From Populus alba (taxonomy: Eukaryota; Streptophyta; Magnoliopsida; Malpighiales; Salicaceae), in contig NC_133288.1 in assembly GCF_005239225.2 (NCBI RefSeq), positions 11,600,169 to 11,664,168 on the forward strand: a DNA stretch of 64,000 bases, read 5' to 3'. The translations under genes and the position numbers were made by a program. The notes below the pieces were generated by a model, which had not been told where the DNA came from, made no database searches, and saw only the letters and a list, made by a program, of their open reading frames with translations. Below are positions 47,946 through 59,470 of this stretch, piece after piece. The first letter of the stretch is position 1; each line of letters begins with the position of its first letter.

Positions 47946-47949
47946 CGCG

Positions 47950-50900
47950 TGTATATATTATTATTATTATTATTATATACAATAACTAAAACAGTGAAAT
48001 GCTGGACTGTTTTTTTTTTTTTTTTTTTAACTTTTAACTTTTTTTTTTTCGAAGCTTTTTTTTTCTTTTTTGTTTTTTTGTTAAGTTTTTAACTTAATTG
48101 TTTTTGTTAATATTAAATTATTTTCTATTTAGTTATCAATTTTTCATGATACAGGTTTTGAGTTTGATGGATTAACCCAAATTTTTTTTTAATTAATTAT
48201 TTCGAATGCAGTCCACAGTGAAATGATTAGCGTCTTTTTTTTTTTTGCTTTGTTTTTTAAGTTGTTTTTTTTCTTTTTTCTTTGTTTTTTTAAGCTGTTC
48301 TGTTTTCTTTATTTTTTTTAACTACTCATTGTTTCAATGTGCAAGTCTACAGTAAAACGCTGAGTTGTCTTATTTTTTTTTTCAGGCTTTTTTTTCTTTC
48401 TTTTTCTTATTTATTTTTTTAAGCTATTTTTTTTTCTTTTTTTTTAATTAATTTTTTTTTTTGAATTTTTTTTTGTTAATATTAAATTTTTTTTTTTATT
48501 TAGTTATCAATTTTTCATGATACAGGTTTTTGGTTTGATGGGTTAACTCGGATTTTTTTTATTTTTCTTTTTAATTAATTTTTTTTAGTGCAGTCCACAG
48601 TAAACGCTTAGCTGTCTTTTTTTTTTTGCTTTGTTTTTTTAAGTTGTTTTTTTTCTTCTTTCTTTGTTTTTTTAAGCTGTTTTGTTTTCTTTGATTTTTT
48701 AATGAATATTTTTTTTTGTTTATTTTTTTTTGTTAACATTTAACTTTTTTCTATTTAGTTATCAAACTTTTATTATATGAGTTCCGGGTTTGACGCGTTA
48801 ACCTGGATTTTTTTCTGGTTTTTATTTTTAATTAATTTTTTTGTTTAATTTAGTTTGTTAATGCTAATTTTTTTTTCTATTTAGTTATCAAACTTTCATG
48901 ACACGGATTCCGGGTTTGACGGGTTAACCCAGCTATTTATGGGTTAACCCGTATTTTTTTTTTCTTATTCAGTTATCAAACTTTCATGACATGAATCCCA
49001 GATTTGACGGGTTAACCTGGTTTGAAGGATTAACCTAGTTAATTCAGATTTTTTTTCCTTTTCTTCATTAATTTTTTTCTTCGTGAAGGCTTTTTTTTTA
49101 ATTAATATTTTTTTTGTTTAGTATTTTTGCTTTTGTTTGCTTTTTAATTATTTTTTTAAATTTAGTTTGTTAATATTAAGTTTTTTTTTCTATTTAGTTA
49201 GCAAACTTTCATGACACGAATCCCAAGTTTGATGAATTAACCTAATTTGACGGGTTAACCCTGTTAATTCAATTTTTTTTTCTTTTTCTTCATTAGTTTT
49301 TTTTTTCTTCCTATAGGTTTTTTTTCTTTGTTTTTGTTCTTTTTAATTAATCTTTTTTTTTTGTTCATTTTAGTTTATTAATGTTAATTTTTTTCTATTT
49401 AGTTATCACACTCTCATGACACAAATCTCAAGTTTGACGCTAACCTGATTTGGTGGGCTAACCCAGTTAATTCATATTTTTTTCTTTTTCTTTATTAGTT
49501 TTTTTTTCAATTTCATCTTTAAATATTGTAATTAATTATAACTGACATCAATCTTTTTTCTTTCAATTTATGACACGAATCCTAAGTTTGACGGGTTAAA
49601 CTAATTTATTAAATTTTTTTTCTTTTTCTTAAGTAGCTTTTTTCTTTTGATTCCATCTTTTTAATATCAATTTGATTAAGAATTAAAATTTATGATTTGT
49701 TTTGTATACTGGTCATTAAATTATTGTGATCTTATGAGGGGATTTTATTGTACCCCTCCTTGCAAAGCACTATTCATCGGAATAATGCTTTGTTTTATTG
49801 TTTTTTTCTTTCAAATAATCTTTTTTTTATTTATTTCATTATGTAATATTAATTTTTTTTTCGTTTTAATTATCACACTTTTATAACAAAACCTTGCAAC
49901 CAGACTCATATCAAAGGCTCCGGGTTTGATGTTGCAACAAAACTCACTTAAACTTGGGTCATGCAAGTTTAATATTATTATTAATATTATAAATATAACT
50001 TTTGGATCATGAGTAACAGATAGACCCAATGTTTTTAGGTATAACTTTGTAGAAAAACCTAACATTTTTAAATTTTAACTTTTTTGAATATTTTTTATTT
50101 AAAAAAAATAACTCGCAACATAGCGCGGGCCACAGTAAAACACTGATGCTTTAGGTTTTTTTTTTTTTTTTAAGTTGTCTTATTTTTTTTTAGCTGTTTT
50201 TTATGCCTTTTGGGATTTTTTTTGCTTCTTTCTTTGGTTTTTTTTCTTTTAACAAAATTTTTTTTGTTTAATTTAGTTTATTAATGTTAAATTTTTTTAT
50301 TTAGTTATCAGACTTTCATGACACGTTTTCCAAATTTAACGGGTTAACCTGGTTTGACAAGTTAACCTAATTTTTTTTTTTTTTGCTTTTTATTCTTTTT
50401 AATTCATTTTTTTTGTTTAGTTTAATTTGTTAATGTTAAATTTCTTTCTATTTAGTTATTAGACTTTCATGACACATATCCTGAGTTTCACGGGTTAACC
50501 TGGTTTCACGGGTGAACCCAGTTAATTCTGGGTTGACCTGTCAACTTTTTTTTTCATAAATTTTTTTGTTTAATTTAGTTTGTTAATGTTTTTTTTTTTT
50601 ATTTAGTTATCAGACTTTCATGACACAGATCCTGGGTTTAACGGATTAACATGGTTTGACGAGTTAACCCATATTTTTTTTTCTTTTTCATTAATTTTTT
50701 TCGTTTAGTTCAGTTTGTTAATATTCATTTTTTTTTTAATTTAGTTACCAGACATTCATGACACGGATCCCGGGTTTAACGGGTTAACTTGGTTTGACGA
50801 GTTAACCTGGAATTTTGTTTTTGCTTTTTTTTTCTTTTTAATTATTTTTTTCGTTTAGTTTAGTTTGTTAATGTTAAATTTCTTTCTCTTTAGTTTTTTT

Positions 50901-51681
50901 TTCTTCTTAGAGGTTTTTTTTTCTTTTATGTTTTCTTTTTAATTAATTTAGTTTATTAATATTAAATTTTTTTCTAAGTAGTTCTTGGCTGATGCCTTTA
51001 ATTTTTTTTTTTTAGTTGTTTTTATGTCTTTGACTATGGACTGCACAGTGCAGTCCACAGTGAAAAGACTGATGCCTTTTGTTTTTTTTTTTATTAATTT
51101 TTTTTGTTTAATTTAAATTGTTAATGTTAAATTTTTTTCTATTTAGTTATCAAACTTTTATGACACGGATTCCGGGTTTGATAGGTTAACCTGATTTGAT
51201 GAGTTATATAGCCCAGTTAATTCTGGATTAACCCATTAATTTGTTTTTTTCTTTTTTAATTATCAAACTTTCACGATGCGAATTCAAGGTATGACAGGTC
51301 AACTTGGTTTGAAGGGTTAACCCAATTAATTCATTTTTTTTTTCTTCATTAGTTTTTTTTCTTCCTGTTGGTTTTTTTTCTTTGTTTTTTTTTTTTTTTA
51401 ACTAATCTATTTAATTATCACACTTTTATGACATGACCTTGCAACCAAAGCCATGTCCAATGCTATTGGGTCTGGTATTGCAGTCCAGACACTTTTATGC
51501 TAAGAGTTAGCCCAAGTTTAATGTTATTATTAATATTATAAATATTACTCTTGGGTCAGGTATTGGAACCAAACCTAAGACTCTTGGATATAATTTTACA
51601 AAAAAACTACTTTTATATCTTGGTTATTTTTGAAATGCAAAAAATAATTGACCTGAGGCATCGCGCGGGGCATGTAACTAG
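47950..51681 (+). mobile_element. Large degenerate tandem-repeat element with a Helitron-like right end
   Basis: The phrase 'tttagttatcaaactttcat' followed by 'gacacggatyccgggtttga' and 'cgggttaacctggtttgac' recurs about 15 times. Examples lie near 48131, 48503, 48755, 48883, 48973, 49194, 49398, 50300, 50450, 50601, 50740, 51142, 51258 and 51412, with T-rich spacers and a period of about 90-250 bp. 'gcagtccacagtgaaa' phrases recur at about 48210, 48595 and 51050. The right end reads CCTGAGGCATCGCGCGGGG (51652-51670), then CATGTAA and CTAG (51678-51681) before T, as in Helitron termini (hairpin, then CTRR). The hairpin is imperfect. There are no Rep/helicase motifs, so it would be non-autonomous. 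Confidence 0.5.
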
Positions 51682-52247
51682 TATATTATAAATGGGTACA
51701 CTATTTCGAAAGATCAGATTCATTCACTTTGTTTCTTTACCAAGCCTATTGAAGAAACTTAAGCTTCCACCGGAAGAAAAAATATATATGTTTTTTTATG
51801 CTATTACTCCTATTATTTAGGTTGGGAATAATATGCTATTTCTAGATTAGAATGAAGTGATTCGCAGCAGGTAATCTAACACTCAATATATAGTTTCATT
51901 GAATAGGTTTTTCCCGATTCTTTACTTCAATTAACCGAAATTGATCGGTTTTTTATTTTTGATTTAAAAAATAAAAATTCTCAGTTTATTTATTAATAAA
52001 AATCGAAGAAAAACTGCTAGAACCTCTATTCAATAATTTTATAAAGAATCAAAGATAAAGATATTACAAAATTTATTGTCATAAATACAAACTAATGCAA
52101 ACTTTTGTTTTAATCATATGAAATATATTGTCATAAATACAAACTAATTTACAATAATTCATATCTTGAAAAGAAAGTATATATAAAAAACGATTACGAT
52201 TTCTTTCAATCAACTTCTCCGAAGTAATAAACCGTCAGCCATGATCA
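51682..52247. other. Intergenic DNA downstream of the lipase gene
   Basis: AT-rich, with no motif recognised. The part from about 52150 to the stop codon is probably the lipase 3' UTR. Confidence 0.4.
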
Positions 52248-54492
52248 TCAATCTTCTGTTGCATCCGAATTAGAGACGCTTCCACATTTTGGGTCTTGAA
52301 GACGGTGGTACAAAGTGTCAGATCCCAACCGTGTTAAATTAACGTAATCTTGTGGAGTGTGAGCTGACAAACCTGGGAGTATCAGTCCATACCATCTAAG
52401 CAGTATCAGCAACCATGGTTCTTTATAATCGGCCCCCTTTCTGTAGGGTAAAATGAAGCTTCTTACTAGCTCCCATATTGCATTTAGAAACCTCGGTATA
52501 GCAGCAAATACCGATATATAGTTCTTGTGTGGTTCCTCTGAAACTATCTGCAATATTGAAAGGACTCACGTTCATGAACATTTCAGGGCAGCACAACAAG
52601 GATGAATTCTAACATTATTGCCAAGTTTCATTGCAAATTATGATAATTTCTCGAAAAGACATCGTGCCCTATGTTTAGAGTGATATTTCTTCTTTTTAAA
52701 GGGAAAAAAAAGCAGCTGCAACATTCAAAATAATGCTAAAAATCAATCTTGTTATAGCTGGTGTAGTGGCATGCATAATTGTGTGTATATATTGATGCTT
52801 TTGCATGAAGAGGTTTCAGCATTTTACCTTCCCACAATAGCAGCTATTATAGTAGACGCATGTACCAAAATGCTTGAAAAGAAATGTCGAATCATCTATG
52901 GGCAACCTGGTAATCACATCATTACAATAAACGAATCTCACGTACTTAAACCCGTGCTTTTGCATCTGGCTCTCCATGAACCTCTTGAATTCCCCATCTC
53001 CAACTCTTGGCTGACCAAATGTGTACACGCCTTCCAGCCTGTCTAATAACCTTGTCTCTTCATGCATTGCTAGAACAGCTGGGAAGAGAGTTGCAAGTGC
53101 GCCACCCATGCTGTGACCAGTCAATATAAATTTTGTCTTTTCGTTTTGTTCAAGAAGTTGTTTCAATTTCTCTCTTATAGTGTAGTAAGCTATCGGTTGG
53201 CCACCGGCGCCTTGTTTAAATTCCGGAGGCCAGCCTCCGTCCATTAATAAACCCAATGCTTTCATAAAGCCACCATGAATTTTTCCTATGCCAGGAAACT
53301 CATACCAGGAGATATCAAAATCAGTACACCATGCATCCGCATCAAAGGCTTCCGTACCTCTAAAGGCCACGACAATCATGTCAGGGTCTGCATTTTTATC
53401 ATGAAGCATGAAGCCTTGTGTTGTAAGTTTTTTTTGAAAATCTGCAGACACACCATTGATCGTTGTTATCTAGTGATTTGCGATGAGGGAAAAAAAATGA
53501 AGGTTTTGTCTGCATTTGATCAAGGTTAATGGAGAAAACGGAAAGTTCAAAGATGCAGGAGGAAAGAAACTTGTGCAAAATGGTTAGAATAAGATGATGA
53601 TGAAGAAAGTTTTGGACAGTCATCAGTGAAAATGTGATCAGGTGATCATGGATCTTGTCCAGTTATGGATGGAAGTTCTCATATACACGCATGTATGATT
53701 GTCGAAATAATTTTCCCAATAAGATCGTTTCTTACCATTCCAAAAATCATAGTATCCAATTAATTCCATCTGCAAAAACAATTGTAAGCATTAGTTAATT
53801 CATGGGTTAGCGGGTCTGTATAAGGATTTGCAGCATAAAATTTAAGAGTTTTCACACCATTTACCTTCCAGTGATTTCTAACAGCATTTTCGACAAAGGC
53901 TTTGTTCTCATAAGCTACCTTTGCAGCCATTACAGAGAGTGCACTGTAGTATCTGCTATCACCATGTTTGATATTCTTGTCTAAATCCACACGCTTGTCT
54001 AAATGTCCAGCAAATGATAAGAAAGTTTTTGATTCCTTAACTGGTCTTTCCACCCTACCTGCACATGATTATCAAATTCAGGTTAATAAACACATAATCT
54101 TCTTCTTCTTCTTTTTAATGATGAATCAAGTCCATAACATGTTTGAACCTGGAAAACGAGGACTAAGTGACATTTATAGCCGGGAACTAACCTCGTAAAG
54201 AATTTATGAAGAGCACAAAAATATTACGGTTACATGATATAAGGTTTAGCCACATCTCAGCTCTTGCTCCGAGCCATGCCATTGGCCTGGCTATAGATTG
54301 CAGGATTTTTTGTGATAGCAGAGAGAGAAATATAAGCCATCGACGACGCAGATTCTCCTCCTTTCCAGCTGGGAAGTCCACAAATGCTTTTTTCTCGATG
54401 TCGTCTTTCCATAGTATACGAAACACATTCAGATAACTCACTTCTTCAGGTCGCAACACCAAATAATTGCCAGAAAAATTTACAGAAGTCAT
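52248..54492 (-). CDS. OBL1: Class 3 triacylglycerol lipase, oil-body lipase type (OBL1-like)
   Basis: Alpha/beta hydrolase of the lipase class 3 family, expected to hydrolyse acylglycerols at lipid droplets. Five exons: 54192-54492, 53865-54058, 53736-53769, 52828-53441, 52248-52547. All introns are GT-AG and the sum is 1443 nt, giving 480 residues, a little shorter than Arabidopsis OBL1. The nucleophile elbow GHSMG places the catalytic Ser at about 287. VVAFRGTEAFD (about 200-210) is the oxyanion-loop strand, YCNDVITRLP contains the likely acid Asp, and a His in the last exon (SAHTPQDYV) is a candidate third residue. Hydrophobic stretches near residues 50-66 (RRWLIFLSLLSQ) and in the last exon (WLLILLRWYGLILPG) may attach it to lipid surfaces. 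The start is the first in-frame ATG, and the frame is intact. A different OBL paralogue number is possible. Confidence 0.92.
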
Positions 54493-54562
54493 AATATATA
54501 TTTTATACGCTTGGGAGCATGAATCTGCCCAGAAGACTTTATTTTCAATCCTTTCAAGGGAA

Positions 54563-54570
54563 GATTTATA
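54563..54570 (-). promoter_or_regulatory. Putative TATA box of the lipase gene
   Basis: The minus strand reads TATAAATC about 70 bp upstream of the ATG at 54492. A second match, TATAAAATATATAT, lies only a few bases before the ATG and is probably too close. Confidence 0.45.
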
Positions 54571-57160
54571 GCAACTGTTTCTGATTACTCATCTCTAAAT
54601 GAGTATTTAACTTTTTTGAAGACAAAAGTTAATAATAATGGAAGTAAATGTGAAGACTCTACTACTTTGTTAATAATATTTGTTATTGACTAAGGATTGA
54701 TTAAACATTAATATAGGAACAAAAAGAACAATATTATTATCATTGAGTTATTTATATGAGAGTAGGTTGAAACCAAAAGAACAATCTTCACATGGCGGAG
54801 GTTCTTCGTTACAGTACTCGCTCAAGGGAAGAATATTTTTCTAATTTGGCGTGGGACAGATGCCATTTGCCAATTGCTTGGACGTGCAGAGTTGGAGATT
54901 CTAGTTCTGATTTTTTTTTATATAAAGTCTCTTCTTTTCGCCACAAAAATGGAATAAGATCCCATGAGTGTCTCTGAGGTAAATCATATGGTTCCAAGAC
55001 TGCACCTTTCATGATGCACGTTTATTCTATATAAGAAATTAATAATAAATATATACCTCATCGGCATAACCGATGCCAAATGAAATCGGTTATATTATAT
55101 AATATTATTTCGTGATGCATGCTTGAAATCAAATATTATATAATGCAAATTTGAGAAATATATATATATATATATATTGCTAATTTGCAATCATAATGCA
55201 CGTATTTTAATATGGAAAATTTTTAGGTTAAATACTTGATATCGTTGAAAACAAACTATATTTATGATTTTAAAAAAAATTAAAAATGCTCGACCAGTTG
55301 AATTAAAAAAAAAATTAATTTTTAAAAATTAGTCAACTGATTAAATTAATAAAATTACTTTTATTGTTTAGAATAAGTTTTTCTTTGTTTGGTATATATA
55401 TATAATATATATATAAAGAAAGCTAAATGGTAAAAAAAAAGAATGAAATTGGAATACATTGCTAAATTCAGTTCATTGATTTCTTAGGGAACTATTATTA
55501 AGATATCATCGTTGTTGCTGTACTGCTGCAGATTATCAAGATAAGGCCACACGCACGCTAAATTCAGTTCATTTATTTCATATGGTATTGGTAGTTCTAA
55601 CACTCCTCTCTTGTAATCTGTCGCTTAAGGTATGTCTAGTATATTGGGCTCAATTATTATATTGAATTAGATATTTATTATTCTAACACTCCTCATCACG
55701 TGTAAACTGTCTTTTCAAGTTTGTCAAGTAGATTAGGCTCTAGGATCTTTACTATTTATTGTGTGTATACATAGGCTTAAATATAGCTTCACTAGTATAT
55801 TGAATTGATAATCGAGTCTGGTTCCATCTAAAAAAGTTAAACATTACGGTAGGTTTTCATTTTCAACTTTATATATTACTTTATATATTAATTATTTATT
55901 GTGTGTGGGATTGGTGATATTTTATAAGTAGTTAAGTGAAACTTAAATATTTATGATACTATTGGATAAAAAAGTGAGTCATAGCTTGTCAGCCAATCAA
56001 TTTACTTACTGATATCCATTTGGTTGTTATATATATATATTTAAAGGAGTTGCCTCTTTCCACTATTAATTTCAGTCCACCCATGACCACTTGAGAAATC
56101 AATCATGTTCTTTCCATGTAGCTCAAAACAATCATGTTGTTACATATAAAATAAAACTATGTCAAGTTTAGCAACTAGTGATTGTTGATCATAAAATAAG
56201 GAAATAAAGCAGCATTGTTTATGAATTGAAGAATCTATCAAACTAAAAAAGTTGAATGAGTAGTTGATCAAAGGTTATGATCTATTAAAAGGTAATGATT
56301 AATTAATAATATTTGAATAAACACATAACTAGAGAGAAAAGGTCATAGTAAGAGAAGAAGTTCTCTATAAAATAAATAATAAGTAGGAGATTAAAGTACA
56401 ATTTCCATGTATCAATAAAAAAAGAATTTAGCTTGTATTAGAATATAATAAATATTTTTTATCTGATATATATATATATATATATAAATAGTAGGATTCA
56501 AACTCTGTAACATTATAAATAGGATCAAATGCTACTATAAACTAAGGCCAACCCAACATATTCAAATTTCTGCAATTTATATTCCATCTTTTCCTACAAG
56601 GTTTTATTTCTTTAGATTTATTTATTAATTTCCTTTTTTTATTACTTTATTTATTGTCTACACCTAAGATAATTGCAAGCAATTGTTCTCATAAGCTGAG
56701 ACATCAGAAATATTTGAAACTAATGTACAGGTGTATATTACATGAAATATACATTGAATTAACCTGTATTGGGATTTCATATGGAAAGATTACATGTTTC
56801 TATGAAAATGCTCAAGAAGTGATCCTTAAACTTAATATCATTAAGTTATATTATATAAGAAATGTTATACTTTAATCTTAACTACATATTGTCCTAATCA
56901 AGGGTAATAAATGAGCAAATATTAGATATAACATGAATTATATGAAGGTATTTAAGTGATTAAGAAAGGATTTAACATCTTAGGTGAATTAGAAAAAATA
57001 TTCCACATGTTCTCAAATATTATTTATCATGAAATCATTGTGCTAAGTAGAATTAAATTTGAAAAAAGTTTTAATTCTTATTCAAATTATCAATGATTAT
57101 AATGTTGAAAACATATATAATTTAATAGAGCAAACACATTTCATGCTATAATATCTAAAT
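54571..57160. other. Intergenic DNA, no gene recognised
   Basis: It contains AT microsatellites (about 55159-55177 and 56466-56486). A loose 85-bp tandem duplication lies at 55595-55770: 'ttctaacactcctc' appears twice, each followed by '...tagattaggct'-like text. The rest is AT-rich. Confidence 0.4.
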
Positions 57161-57164
57161 CAAA

Positions 57165-57358
57165 ACATTCTTGATGAAAAAATAATAATTATTCTAAAAA
57201 TTTACTCATTAAAAAGTTAAGTCAAACCACACATGACTTTTTTAACATTTAGGAGATTAAGACATTCTTGATGAAAAGATAATAATAATTCTAAAAAATT
57301 ACTAATTAAAAAGTTAAGTCAAATCACACATGACTTTTCTAAGATTTAAGAGATCATG
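57165..57358. repeat. 97-bp tandem duplication
   Basis: 'acattcttgatgaaaa' begins at 57165 and at 57262. Both copies carry 'aaaaagttaagtcaaa' followed by 'cacacatgactttt'. The copies differ at few positions, so the duplication is fairly recent. Confidence 0.85.
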
Positions 57359-58429
57359 ACACGTTGCTAGACGGTACATTTGATCTATAAATATAGATCA
57401 ATTAATTATTGAATTTGTTTAAACCTAGTTTATTTAGGATTATGATTTTTATGTGGTCTAACTTATTAGGAACCTAATAAGTCGCACATATTAAACACTA
57501 TTAATCAAAAATAAAATCGAAATAATTAATCAAGTGTGACTTAATTATGAATTAAGTTTTAGAGTTTAAGAATTAAAATGTAATTAATACAAGGGATTAT
57601 AATTCTAAACTTAGAAAAATCAAGTAGGGACTTCATTGAATAAATTTGAAAAATTATTCTGAAATAATATGTATGATATTATTTAAGGGCAAAGTGATAT
57701 TTTTCCATGGTTATTAAGTTTTTCCTATGAATAAAATGTTATGTCTAATGTTTTGTATGTACAATGTATTGTACACACTCTACCTATACTAATATTCAGA
57801 GTTAGAGAAAAGAAAAGGCTAGCAATTAAGGCACATAGATCTCTTTTTTCTAAAAAGGTTTTAGGATATTTCTCATTGGTGGTTCGTGTGGATTAGTTTT
57901 AGAGGCCAGACACTTAGATAACTTATGACATGAGATATCCTAGTCTTGAAGAAGTTGATAAAACCTTAGAAAAAAGATCTGATCCTAAAGTAATCTTTGC
58001 TCAAATCATAAATGATCCTACAATATCTAATTGGATATATTATTCGAACTCTAAAAAAATTAAATTATTGTGTAACTAGATCATTGAGATTTTTTTTTTA
58101 AAAAAAAAGTTAAATTACCATTTTTGCTGCATCTAAGAGTTTTAGGAAACCTAACATGTACATATTTAAGGGACAAATCCTAGGAAAATCTACAATAATA
58201 AGCATTTTAGTAGGGATGTTTAGAATGTTTTTACCTTCCACAATATGGTATTTTTTAGTATATTGGATGTAGCAATAATCACAACCCAATCTGAGCATGA
58301 TAACTTGTAACACTCTACATACTCCTCAAGTAGAGAAACAACCATAAGTTAATTGGCTCCATAAAATTTTTATTCCATTCTATAACCTATTATTGAGTAA
58401 TGTTATGCCTCACGATAATATTATTTAGA

Positions 58430-59470
58430 TGCTTAGGACTATAAGAAGCCATATTGGTCATGTCTGAGGTTCATGAAAGGCTTCGTGGAGCTAACCAATC
58501 TATAATTAAGATGGAAGTGGCTTATCATAAACAATGGCTTTTATTGGCCATCCACAACCAAGAATTGCATTAGTTATGCAAAAACAACGCTAAGAATGTT
58601 AATAGTTTGGCCAAATCCAACATGCACTTTATAATAAATCCAATATATTGGTCAAAACATGGCTATTCAAAGGGAGGGAAATAGACATAATTGGCAAGAT
58701 ATATCTTTAATAATCAAGAGGACATAACTACATTATAACAGTTAATCAGTCATGAATTACTTCATCAAAAGGATGGAATATATTCTTTATCAATCGATCA
58801 ATCAAGAAAAATTGATCAAATTCATTAAGGAGAATATCATATATAAATTTGGTTCCCCATAAACAATCACAATTGACCAAGAGTTGGTATGAACTGGAAA
58901 GGATATGAAGTGATTTGAATAGGATTATGGACTTAAAACAATCCATTTTACTATTTATAAATAAAGAAAAAAACTAACCAACAAAACTCTTACCCTCAAC
59001 ATTAAAAAATTAGTCATAAATAATCCTAAAGTATGGTATGGTGACCATATAGGACTTAACAAAGACTATTTTAAGAACCTTATCATTTACTCTAACATAT
59101 GGTCATGATGCCATATTAACTAGAGAGTTTAAATTACAATTCCTTAAAAGGGTTGTGTAATATAATATGGATAGCTTAGATTATCAATCAACTATATTAG
59201 CTGATATAAAGGACTTGGATGAGGTAACACTTTATATTTTAGATTATTTTCTAGCATATATGAGAAAGGTAAAGAAGGCACATAATAAATGTGTTCAGTT
59301 GAAATATTTCTTAAATAGAAAGTGATTTGGAATGAAAGGCCATACTCCTAATTGTCTATGAGAATTAAAAAATATAACAAATAGTCACCTAACTAGAAGG
59401 GACTAAAATTTATTTGCAATGTTTTTAAAGGAGGTTCTTATCACTTAGCTAACCAAGATACGAAAATACA
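58430..59470 (+). pseudogene. Ty3/gypsy retrotransposon integrase relic
   Basis: Reading across several frames gives short, heavily mutated matches to plant gypsy integrase in the right order. HEGLRGANQ is near 58473. IKENIIYKFGSP with TITIDQ (catalytic core) is at about 58825-58880. LTYGHDAI and IKDLDEV, the typical post-core phrases, are at about 59095-59225, followed by AHNKCVQLK near 59280. Many stops and frame changes intervene. The element is old and inactive. Sequence back to about 57880 may belong to the same element. Confidence 0.65.

Noticed and set aside
47628..48092. 154-codon open frame
   Set aside because: The second half is poly-Phe from T runs; only the first 100 codons could come from a gene fragment.
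54792..55012. Overlapping 61- and 67-codon frames upstream of the lipase
   Set aside because: No motif and no splice support; more likely promoter DNA.
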